A stretch of 64,000 bases of DNA from Turnera subulata (lineage: Eukaryota; Streptophyta; Magnoliopsida; Malpighiales; Passifloraceae): positions 1 through 64,000 of the forward strand of contig JAKUCV010000278.1 of assembly GCA_028386065.3 (NCBI GenBank), written 5' to 3'. The stretch's first letter is position 1; the number at the start of each line of letters is the position of its first letter. The position numbers and the translations under genes are program-made. Shown piece by piece: positions 47,101 to 57,900 of the stretch. The notes under the pieces are model-generated. The model had not been told where the DNA came from, made no database searches, and worked only from the letters and a program-made list of their open reading frames with translations.

Positions 47101-47675
47101 GAATGGGACTACCTTATGCAAGTTATGGAAGCAATGAGGTTCGGAGCAAAATGGAGTGGCTGGATTTACGAGTGCATATCCTCAACGAAAATTGCAGTCT
47201 TGCTTAATGGCTCACCAACGTTGGAATTCTCTACCGGTCGGGGCCTTAATCAAGGAGACCCGCTCTCCCCCTTCCTCTTTAATATAGCGACTGAAGGACT
47301 TCCATCTATACTCGCCAAAGCCCGCAGCCTTGGCCTGATCAAGGAGGTAAACATTCAGGACATTCCAGTCTCCATTTTACAGTACGCGGATGACACAATG
47401 TTGTTCTCACCACCGGACCCTCAATTCCTTATCAACCTCAAACGATGCTTAAGAATCTTTACTGTCTTATCCGGGTTGCACATCAACTTCTCCAAAAGTA
47501 GTGTCATCGGGATCGCCTTAAAACAAGAGGAGGTGTCTCATATTGCCGGTTTACTCCACAGTCGGCCGGAAAACTTCCCTTTCAAATATTTGGGCTACCC
47601 GCTGGGCACAAATATGAGAAAAGTTGCTGCTTGGAAACCAGTTTTGGAGAAATTTTCAAACAAGTTGAAGTCATG
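44140..47675 (+). mobile_element. LINE truncated at both ends, ORF2 with two amber stops
   Basis: The plus strand holds the C-terminal part of an ORF1-like frame (44153-45292) and ORF2 from 45340. ORF2 begins with an endonuclease (MINFNAWNIRGV, SETK, WGRAGGLILIW, VFGDFNETL, RSDHCPLIL) and continues into reverse transcriptase (ALGPDGFNF, FRPITLVNGLYKIVAKIL, QSAFIKGRNIMDS, YADDTMLFS). One frame runs through, broken by TAG at 45730-45732 and 45895-45897. Similarity stops near 47675, after NKLKSCK, where the zf-RVT and RNase H parts should follow. There is no poly(A) tail, so the 3' half was deleted after insertion. Confidence 0.88.
44153..45292 (+). pseudogene. LINE ORF1-like C-terminal region
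   Basis: A 379-codon frame with no in-frame ATG at a natural start. The left part (RRYEIGLFESQYDPLDWDWPK) probably continues from lost upstream sequence. The middle is rich in S, T and P (about residues 60-260), and the end is mixed-charge. Plant LINE ORF1 proteins carry an RNA-binding domain and knuckle upstream of such a tail; neither is present here. Assignment rests on its position directly before the ORF2 endonuclease. Confidence 0.6.
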
Positions 47676-47748
47676 TAAGATAATTAGAAAAACGCATGAA
47701 GAGAGGAATAGTCAATTAAGGTTGGTTTTTAAACAATGTGTGATGTGA
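45340..47748 (+). pseudogene. LINE ORF2 (endonuclease-reverse transcriptase), two stops, 3' truncated
   Basis: Residues 1-130 are an AP-type endonuclease, interrupted by TAG at 45730. A second TAG follows at 45895 where related LINEs have Trp (QFT-W-GN). From 46036 the frame is open for 570 codons and includes the RT palm with YADD. After about 47675 the reading continues into unrelated sequence and stops at 47746-47748. It is non-functional. Confidence 0.85.
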
Positions 47749-48142
47749 ATATAATATTGGTTCCCTAATGCAATACTGCTACGCATGTAAAAAAAAATGT
47801 AATATTCCACCAAAAAAAATGTAATATATACAGTTTCATGCATGCATGACTTAAATGTGGTTCTAATTAAAAATAAAAATAAATTGGTTAACCTTATCTT
47901 TGTGCAAAAAAATTTCTGAGGAATTCTCAAAAATTAGAAAGCAATTTTCAGATGTAGTTATAGCTAATAGGAGCATGTATTTTTGGTTCTTGGAAACCTG
48001 TGTTCTAGTCTTAGATTCTTTATGTCAGTACTTTATTACCCCTTTTATTGACACCCCAAACAAGCAATCAATACATTTTTTGGTCCTCTTAAGTGATTTT
48101 GTTATCTTTTTGGCCCTCCCAAGTAGAATTTATCCCTCCCAT
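47676..48142. other. AT-rich DNA after the LINE break; no gene
   Basis: No feature was recognised except the approach to a TPS exon remnant. Confidence 0.4.
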
Positions 48143-48271
48143 CTTCACCTTATCGTGGGGGTGCGTGCGAGGTCGATGAAGAAGTCACTCAAACGCAGAT
48201 TTGGACATCCACAGTTCTACGGACTACTCCAACTGTGGGCACTGCTGCTGCAGGAGCTGCACTGCATGCCA
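48143..48271 (-). pseudogene. Remnant of a terpene synthase first exon
   Basis: The plus-strand text aligns with the first exon of TPS1: CACCTTATC.TGGGG, GATGAAGAAGTCAC, CGCAG, GTTCTACGG.CTAC and CTGCTGCAGGAGCT all recur in order. It is the complement of a donor, the FFIKH-like codons and the RR region. It has indels and no open frame. It marks a lost TPS copy between TPS1 and TPS2. Confidence 0.75.
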
Positions 48272-48468
48272 TTCTCTCTGTTTGGTAATTAATATGTTTA
48301 AGTGATTGCTACTGGTGAACTACTCATGTTTTACTTCCATCTTTTGTAGTGATCAGTGGCAAGCAGTACAAGTTTTAGTCTTATTTAAAGATTTGGTTCA
48401 TTAAGAATCTATTCCTTCAATAATTCTAGTTTTCTTTGCATCAATCATCATAAACATGTAAATATAAT

Positions 48469-48653
48469 CATTGTGGGTTTGGTCCAACTGGTAAGCGACT
48501 TGGTTCCGCTTAAGCGAAATCTTGGGTTCGAGTCTTTGTGTACGCTGAAAATCCCCATTAGGAGACTCACCCACCACCATACCCAGGTGCGTGATCCGAG
48601 TTGACCGGATTAGTCGGGACAAAGCTCTGGATACCGGCTTGGGAAACCAAAAC
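48469..48653 (+). mobile_element. tRNA-derived SINE, 185 bp
   Basis: It is flanked by a perfect 17-bp target-site duplication, AAACATGTAAATATAAT (48452-48468, 48654-48670). Near the 5' end it has Pol III internal promoter boxes: TGGTCCAACTGG (A box, 48480-48491) and GGTTCGAGTC (B box, 48525-48534). The rest (CCGAGTTGACCGGATTAGTC, GGATACCGGCTTGGG) is SINE body. It is not a tRNA gene because no cloverleaf 3' half follows the B box. Confidence 0.88.
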
Positions 48654-48950
48654 AAACATGTAAATATAATAAAACATTGTGTATAGACCAAACGTCTATA
48701 GTATGCAATGCAAGAAGGTAGCACCAAAGGATCCCAACGATCCTAGCTAGGACTTTATTTTTTTAGATGCTATCCAGCTTGGACTTTATTTATCAGTAGC
48801 AGAAAACCAAGAGGCAGAAGCACAACAACGAAGAGAAAGCATGAAATCACTGGTTACAAAAAAGCTTATTATAAAGCATAATTGACATTTTGACCCTGAA
48901 AGAAGCATAATTAATGATATATTTAAGGCTGCAGCTTTCATTATCGATCA

Positions 48951-51900
48951 TCAGACAGGAATGGGGTTGACGAGCAAGGCTTCCATCATCTCTTTTGTGG
49001 TAGTATCTGAAACATCATATCCGTTATTGGAGAAATCCCCGTATAGAGCTTCCATTACTCTGGCATAACCAAGAAAAATCTTGAGAATCTTCTTTGGAAT
49101 AGCAGCAGCTTCTTTCATGAACTCTTCATTGATATATTTCCAATCATCTTCTATGAATTTCTTTATCACTTCATGTGCCTCCTCCTTGGACACTCCATAT
49201 TCCTTCATATAGCATTCAACCGTGGAAGCAACATGTCCCCTTTTCTGCTCAGTCTGCATGGATGGATTTATATATGCATTTTAGAAATATTGGACTCATG
49301 ATCAATTATATATCTATAGTTGATGTAACAAATTAAGATACGTCCAAATATTGAAATATATAGCAATTATACATCTAGATAGTCGATGATCACTTGAAAT
49401 ATAATTAACATATATACCTCATGGCCTGTAACATCATCCAATAGCCTGCAGTGATCCCCTGCTGCTACTAATATTTTGGGATCCGTAACCAACCAATCAT
49501 AGACCTCCTTTGTAGCCTCGGGCATCATACTTACACTTTGATAGGTGAACATATATAAGCAAGTGCTAACTCTTGTTAATCCTCTATGTTCCTCGAACTT
49601 TGGAACACAACCTTCATTCAACCATCTTGCTTCTATAGTATAGATCCTGATTTGCCTTTTTACCTGTAATATATATTGATATCGTAAAAACATTCTTAAT
49701 CAGTATATCTCTGACTTCAGTAAATATACTAATTACCGCTTCTTTTATGTATTGCATGCAGTATGATCTTCCTTCCTTGGATGTTTTTTCCTCAATTTCT
49801 TTCAAGAAGTCTAACAATGCCTGAAAAGGCAGCTTCATGTAATCTGGGAGACGCTCCATGCTAGTGTCCCACCTGAAAATTTATGGAATTAATTTTGTAT
49901 CTCTTGAGTACGTAATAAAGTTTAGGTTTCAGTGCTTACTATATATATACACTTAATACAAGGAAAAATTGTGTATCCAATTACAAATTATCATATACCT
50001 TTCAATTGTGTCACCGAAGAGCTCGTGCTCTTCTATAATACCATGAGCATCATAGATATCATCGATTATAGTAAAAATCTGAGCAGCTTTCGCTGCCGTT
50101 CTTCGGCACAGAGCAAGTTCAGGATCAGGATACGGTCCGGTTGCCCAATAAAGGAAGCACTCGACCAATCTGTCTCGAAAGAAAGGTAGCTTTCTTGCAA
50201 AATCCAACTCTACCCACCACCTATAATAATTTCATAATAATATTGTTACTTAATATGTATGCAGATGCTCAAGGTGGAACTCGAATTCGAAAGCTCATGC
50301 TTTTGTATAAGAGTATTCATGTGCTACAATATTTGTTATTTATATGCATTTGTAACTTTTCCAGAGGATATGTACTTACTCAGTGAGGCTTCTCAGCTCC
50401 TCCTGATACATACTTTGCACTATATTGAAATCCAACTTGGCTAGCTTCAAGACAACTTCATTGCGTGCATCAAGTTTCTCGTAGATGGAAATGTACTGCA
50501 ATTGTTCATACCTCTCCAAATTTCTCTGCACAGGTCGATGTAAAGCGCGGTTCACTTGCTCCGCAACAGGAGGGGGCAAGTCATTTGCCAAAGATTTCAG
50601 GTGTTTCTTGGTGAATTCAATGGCATCATCCAGGATCTTCTCTCCAGGAACACTGAGGTATGAAGCCTCATACAGGTTTAACAAACCTACCCAATCTTTG
50701 ATAAGAGTGTCCTTGAAGTTGCCATTGGCGTCCACAAATTTGTGAAACACATCTGGTCCAAACAAGAAGCTAGCACTGACTGAGATGATGATATGTATTT
50801 GTTTACACCAAGACCAAAATTGTAAAGGCCCATTTCTCTGGTCCAAGACCGATGTCCACTACTGGTCCAGGGGTGTCGTCCACAGGTCCAAGACCGATGT
50901 CATCTGCAGGTCCAAGACCGATGTCATCCACAGGTCCAAGACCGATGTCGTCCATAGGTCCAGGACCGATGTCATTCATCGGGCTAAGATCGGTGCCTTG
51001 GGTCACTCGTCTTTCATTGGACTAAGCCCGATATCCAATACAGGTCGGGGGCCCAAGATTGGGATTGATATCTTTCTAAGTCCGATGTTTTATGCTGATC
51101 AAGGATCGGTCCTTGGACTTGAATTTGAATCGTGAGTTTGGATATTGGCAAATCAAGGATTGACTTGTGATCGGGAAATTCCACAGATCGTTAGAGCCTG
51201 CACAATCTTCTATGATTTCTTTTCGTATTTGAAAGTTAAAAGGGAAGGTGTCGGGATTAGAGGATATCCCTCTTCAAGTGGTGTTTAGAATTTGAAATAA
51301 GGTTTTTAGGTGTTTTATGATTTTATCAATTGTTTTGGGATAACCTATATAAGGTTATGGATAACACTTGTACCGGGATCGCAAATTTTTCAATGAAAGA
51401 ACAATTTCTACCTTTTATTAGTTTACCTTATTTATCATGCTTTCTTAGTTTAGTATAACTTAGAAAACCCAAAACACAAAACCCGATTCAGGGCGTTTGA
51501 CGTTCGTCCGTTCGGCCCTTCATTCAAAGGTCGGATTCGGTTGTCGGTCTGGCTTTTTCATCGGTCGGATCGGCAGGTCAGCATCAAAACCCAGTCCAGG
51601 ACGCGCGACACCGTCCGTTCGGCCTTTCAACGGTCGAATCTGGTCATCGGTTTGGCTCTTCAAACAGTCGAATCGGTGAGTTCAGGGTCGCTCGCTGTTC
51701 GTGCGCGAACAATTTTTGGCACGCCCGGTGGGACACACACATTCCACTATAGAAGTCTCGTCACTGAGCATTCATTATACCCGAGAAGGGAAGAGGTCTT
51801 TTTCACTGATCATTCATCATGCCAAAAACCAGAGAAGATTCGGAACTTCTACAGGCCATATTAGGGATTATGGCCGAAAGACTGGCATTAGGGCTTCCTC

Positions 51901-54900
51901 TCTGGGAAGATCTTGATGACCACGATTCTCTCACAAGTGAAGAAGATGAACACCACCGTCATGGTCTCCCAAGCACGTTAGAACAAGGGGGGCAAGGCCA
52001 ATACCAATATTGGTCAAGCAGCAACCATTTAGGCCGGTCTAGCCATGATCGTCCTGGTAAGGATGATGATCAACCATGCTTTGATGTGTACCCCGAGAAG
52101 GTTCAAATGATGGATGATCAATATATTAATCTTGGTCATCCAGATTCTAATGATGACCAGGAAAAACCTACCCACCAAGGGGGCAGCACAGATCCAGGTC
52201 TTCGTAAAGAAGAATCGTCGTTATCGACTTTGCGAGGTGAAGGCCATGGCCTACAGAGCACTGCTGGTTGCCGGAGCCATCAGGTTATTACCAGTAAGAA
52301 CCAACAAACAATGCTTGGTGGCCAGGACCAAAAGGCCATCATCAATGGTCACCAAGCCACTACTAAAGGCTGGAAGGCCATTCCCAGTGGCCAGAACCAG
52401 AAGGCCACCACCAATGGTCACTATGCCTCTACTAAAGGCAGAAAGGCCATTTCTAATGGTCATAATATGCAGGTCCTTGGGGCTGGCTACACAAAGAAGA
52501 CATCGATCAACACACCCAAGCCGCAGATCAAGGTTATAGGTTCTGATGCAAAGGAGAAGAAGAGGGTAGTGGAGATCAACTATGAGGTAACACGGTGTTC
52601 TCAGTGCAGGAGGATCGATCCTAAGGTGCAACTCCGGTCTGAAGTGGTCGACTACAGGCCGGCGTCCAAGATGATTAAGCCTTAAGCACCCAAGGACAAC
52701 AAGTGGCATGCGAACCAGCTGAGGAAGCAACAACGACGAATTCTGATTTCCCCACACGCACACTTAAGGGATTTGGAGACTCGCTTTGAGCGATTTGGGC
52801 TTACCAGGACCCAGAAGAGGCGCCTGCAGCGCCTGAGGAGGGAACTAGGTGTCAGCCACCAGACATCATTGAAGAGGATAGCAGGACCATTGGCCAAGCC
52901 TAGGCCAATCCAGAGTGAAGCTGCGGACCCTAGAAGATCGATAGCTAAAAGACTGGGCATTCAGCAGTCATCTAGGTTGTCAGAACGATCTGGGAGGCCA
53001 GCGAACCAAGGGCGTTCACTGCCCAAACAGCAGGTGCAATTGGAGAACAAATGTCCAATCAAAAAGGAGATCAAGTCACACTGTGCACGGCCGCTAACCA
53101 AGGTTTGGGTCCCTAAACGTAGGTCTATCGACTTGGTCGAACTCAAGAAGGATGATGCTTTTTCTGAGGTGAACAAAGCAGATGTGGAGATGTTGCAGGC
53201 CATACAATTTGGCTCTCTACCAGTGAAGGCACCGATTTCCAAGAATCTTAGGATGCCAATCTTTTTTGATGCAGAATCAGACCAGACACTTTCTATGGAT
53301 GCAGATGTCAAGGAAAAAGAAGAGTCTAACGATTTCATGATATTGGAGAACACAGAGGTCCAACCTTTATGGGGTGAGCAGTTCCCTTACTCTTTGCGGA
53401 ATGGAGTTACGGTACTTATATGGATCTGTATAGTATGTTTGTCTGCAAAGCTCGACTTGGATTCTTGTTCTTATACTAAAGGTTGTTGCTTGGTAATTTT
53501 GGTCATGATCGGATCTTTGCTCCTATCCGTCTTGGCTGATTTGTTTTAGCCGAACGATCGTTCAAGGCTGAGTTTGGCTGGTGCAAGTTTGTTTCGAGTG
53601 ACGAAGGTTGTACTGTTGTTCACAACCAATGTAGGTTACAGGTGAATTGTTTTAAAAAAGAAATATTTGAACCGTTTGTGGCCGATGATGGCCTTTACGG
53701 GAAATCTTTGGCTTGGACAATCGCCCTGCTATAAAAAAAAAAGTTTGGTAGGACGTGGCAAGAAGGCAAGCCATTGTAAAAGAAAACGTTCAACATTGGT
53801 GGTAGAAGAACGTTCGTCTTGCTCCTGAGAAAGAAGGAAGAAAGAGGACCATTGAGATCGGTCGTGGTTGTTTCTAGACCGTATCGGTCATTGAGGCATA
53901 AAAGTAAAAGGGAAGACCGATGGGCATCGGTTGCTGTTTTGAAAAATAATGTTCATATGCGTTTTCGGCCATTATAAATTTGGGTCTCATCGTATTGTCG
54001 CAACAAGCAGTGATCTATGGTTTTGGGGTTAGTAGCGATTATTGGAGATTGGAGATTGCCCCTTGGTGGTTTAATTTTTGAGTTACATCGACTGTTGGAG
54101 ATTGGAGATCGCCACTTTCCACTACAAAACAAGACGATGAGAAGTTGGGGTTGTCCACGGCTTGTTTGAACAAGACGTTTTTGTTTTTTACCTCGCCTTT
54201 ATAGGATGCGACTTTGGGGAGAGTCACGACAGGTGATTTTGGAGTTGCCTTTGATGATCTTGGCGATGATTTTCTTCAGGTAATTGGTACGGGAGAGGTT
54301 ATGGAGAAATTTGATTTGGAGATGGTTTCTTGGAGATAAGCTTTGGAGGTGATGGCGGCCATTACTTACTCCATAGATCGATCTGTGGAATCATTTATTA
54401 ATACATTCATAGATCGATACCTGATGTAGGCCATTACCATGCTACATGGGTCTGTGAAATTGGTAGTTACTACCTGGATCGATCTGTGACATAGGCCGAT
54501 CGTCATCTATTACTACCTGGATCGATCTGTGACATAGGCCGATCGTCATCAATTACTACCTGGATCGATCTGTGACATAGGCTGACCGATCCATAAGGCC
54601 ATCTATTACTACCTGGATCGATCTGTGACATAGGCTGATCGATCTATGAGGCTATCTACTACTACCTGGATCGATCTGTGACATAGGCCGATCATCATCT
54701 ACTACTACGTGGATCGATCTGTGACATAGGTCGATCGATCTGTAAGGTCACTTACTGCTACATAGATCGATATATGAGATTGGCTTGCTACGTGGACCCA
54801 TCTGACATAGGTCGATATGTGAGCTCACTTACTACTATATGTGGGTTTGGGGCTATTGCTACTTGGATCGATCTGTGGCTTGGGTCGGTTGCAAAAGAAG

Positions 54901-57900
54901 TAGGTGGCAGTTTTGTTTTTTCGTGGGGAAGTAAAATTGCCAACCTGTGAAGAGGTGTGATAGGTCGTTCGTCATCAATCGTTGCTTGGATCGATCTGTG
55001 ACATGCTGCTACTTGGATCGATCTGTGGCATGGGTCAGTCGATCTGTGAGTGAAATAGGTGGCGGCCTAGTTGCCGATCTATGGAGCGGGGTGATAGTAG
55101 CGGTTGGTGATGGCTACTTGGATCGATCTGTGTCTCAGGTCGGTCGTGGTATCATCCACTTTTATTTGGAACGATATGTGAACTGTGGTGTAGGCCGTTC
55201 CTTGTGGTCGTTATTTATCTTGCAAATATTACACGGTTCAATATGAGAGATTGGTCGTTGCTACGTGGGCCGATCTGTGATTATTATGTAGATCGATATG
55301 TGGGTTTGCTTATTGCTACGTGGTCTGCGAGATAGATGGTTATTTAAGCGATCTATGAGATCGTTTATCAAATTACATTTTTGATGGTTACTTTGTGGGA
55401 AGTGTGGTTGCCGACCTATGAGGAGGTTGATTGGCCGTTCGTCGCTGGATCCGTCTGCGGCTTGTTACCTAGATCGATCTGTGAGGCCATCTATTACTAC
55501 TTGGATCGATATGTGTCTCAGGCTGTTCGACTTGTGGGGTCATCCACTTAGACCTAGTTCGATCTGGGGTCAACTTTTACATCGATCTGTGATGTAGGGC
55601 GATCGTGAGGTCTTCTATTACTACTTGATGGATCTGTGGTATAGGCCATTGCTTGTGATCGTTTTTTATATATATTTTGCAAGTACTACATAGCGCGATA
55701 TATGGTGCCAACGTTGAGATGATCCCTAGGGTTTTCGTGTGATCTGTTTAAAGAAGATTGAGCCGACCTAAGTATTGTGGCTGACTTGCGAAGAGGGGCC
55801 TGTTGCCGACCTGGGATTGAGAGGTTGTTTGTTGTGTCGCTTCAATGGGTTCATAGTGGTGGCGTTCTTGCTTGATGGCGGTCGTGGGCTCTCTGTCTGT
55901 CGCAGGTCGTTCTTGTGACAGTAGTGGGTTATTGCAGAGTATAGGTCTTGATCGATGGGTGGATCTTGCAGGTCCGTCTATGTCTTGTAAGTTGACTCTT
56001 GGGTTTGTTGACCTATGGTTTGTTGATTATGGTAACTCCATGACCTGTGGGTTGACCTTTGGTTGATGGGGTTGCCTTTTGATCCGGTTGACCGATGGAG
56101 TTGACCTTTTGAACCTGTTGACCGATGGGGTTGACTTTTGATCTGGTTGACCGATGGAGTTGATCTTTTGACCCTGTTGACCGTTGGGGTTGACTTTCGA
56201 TCAGGTTGGCCGATGGAGTTGACCTTTTGACCCTGTTGACCGATGGGGTTGACTTTTGATCTGGTTGACCGATGGAGTCGACCGTTTGACCCTGTTGACC
56301 GATGGGGTTGACTTTTGACCTGGTTGGCTGATGGAGTTGACCTTTTTGGTCACGTTGACCGCTGAGGCTGGTTTTAACCCGGTTGACTGACATGGTTGAC
56401 TTTTGACCCGGTTGATCGTCGAGTTTGACTTTCTGGCCGATTGACTGACGGGTTTGACTTTTTTGCTCGGTTGCCCGCTGGAGTTGACTTTTTACCCGAT
56501 TGGCTGGCGAGTTTGATTTTTGTTCGGTTGACCGACGTGGTTGACTTTTTGGCCAGTTGACCGGCAGGTTTGACTTGTCGCTCGGTTGACCGATAGGGTT
56601 GACTTTCTTCCCAAATGACCGATGGGGTGACCTTTTTGCTCGATCGACCGACGGGGTGTCCGGGGGGTTGACTCTTGCCTTGTCGTTCGTTTGAGTTGAC
56701 TTCTGGTCCTGGTGTTTCGATTTTGGCTGATGGTAAGGATCATCCCTTCGATTTGCGATAGTCTCCAATCAAAGGGCTGAGGGGGGCAACTGTTTACACC
56801 AAGACCAAAATCGTAAAGGCCCATTTCTCTGGTCCAAGACCGATGTCCACTACTGGTCTAGGGGTGTCGTCCACAGGTCCAAGACCGATGTCATCTGTAG
56901 GTCCAAGACCGATGTCATCCACAGGTCCAAGACCGATGTCATCCGCAGGTCCAAGACCGATGTCATCCATAGGTCCAAGACCGATGTCGTCCATAGGTCC
57001 AGGACCGATGTCATTCATCGGGCTAAGATCGGTGCCTTGGGTCACTCGTCTTTCATTGGACTAAGCCCAATATCCAATACAGGTCGGGGGCCCAAGATTG
57101 GGATTGATATCTTTCTAAGTCCGATGTTTTATGCTGGTCAAGGATCGGTCCTTGGACTTGAATTTGAATCGTGAGTTTGGATATTGGCAAATCAAGGATT
57201 GACTTGTGATCGGGAAATTCCACAGATCGTTAGAGCCTGCGCAATCTTCTATGATTTCTTTTCGTATTTGAAAGTTAAAAGGGAAGGTGTCGGGATTAGA
57301 GGATATCCCTCTTCAAGTGGTGTTTAGAATTTGAAATAAGGTTTTTAGGTGTTTTATGATTTTATCAATTGTTTTGGGATAACCTATACAAGGTTATGGA
57401 TAACACTTGTACCGGGATCGCAAATTTTTCAATGAAAGAACAATTTCTACCTTTTATTAGTTTACCTTATTTATCATGCTTTCTTAGTTTAGTATAACTT
57501 AGAAAACCCAAAACACAAAACCCGATTCAGGGCGTTTGACGTTCATCCGTTCGGCCCTTCATTCAAAGGTCGGATTCGGTTGTCGGTTTGGCTTTTTCAT
57601 CGGTCGGATCGGCAGGTCAGCATCAAAACCCAGTCCAGGACGCGCGACACCGTCCGTTCGGCCTTTCAACGGTCGAATCTGGTCATCGGTTTGGCTCTTC
57701 AAACAGTCGAATCGGTGAGTTGAGGGTCGCTCGCTGTTCGTGCGCGAACAGTATTGAATGATTCATCAAAGCAAGAAATTAATACGTTCACTTTTTGTAC
57801 TCATAATATATAAATAAATTCCCATTCCCACAATATCATATCTATCTTCTTAGGAATACAGCAAATAATTTTGAACATAGAATACAGATAGAAGAATTAC

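Larger units (their letters stand above)
50800..57750 (+). mobile_element. Non-autonomous LTR retrotransposon (6951 bp) in TPS2 intron 2
   Basis: LTRs of 912 bp (50800-51711) and 960 bp (56791-57750) start TGTTTACACC and end GCGCGAACA. A perfect 5-bp duplication GTATT flanks the element (50795-50799, 57751-57755). After the left LTR lies a primer-binding-like sequence, TTGGCACGCCCGGTGGGAC. Before the right LTR is a purine-rich stretch (56771-56790). The interior has one gag-like frame (51819-53549) and two tandem-repeat regions (about 54360-55700 and 56040-56710), but no protease, integrase, RT or RNase H. By eye the LTRs differ at about ten bases plus one 48-bp repeat-number change, so insertion is recent. 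I cannot assign the superfamily. Confidence 0.92.

Noticed and set aside
48480..48540. tRNA gene
   Set aside because: A and B boxes are present but no cloverleaf can be closed, and a 17-bp target duplication surrounds a 185-bp unit: it is a SINE.
50803..51135. Repeat proteins (IGLGP.DD units and their reverse-frame equivalents) in both LTRs
   Set aside because: They are translations of the 24-bp LTR minisatellite, with no coding signal.
54360..55700. Centromere-type satellite
   Set aside because: The array lies inside an LTR element with intact ends and is short and irregular.
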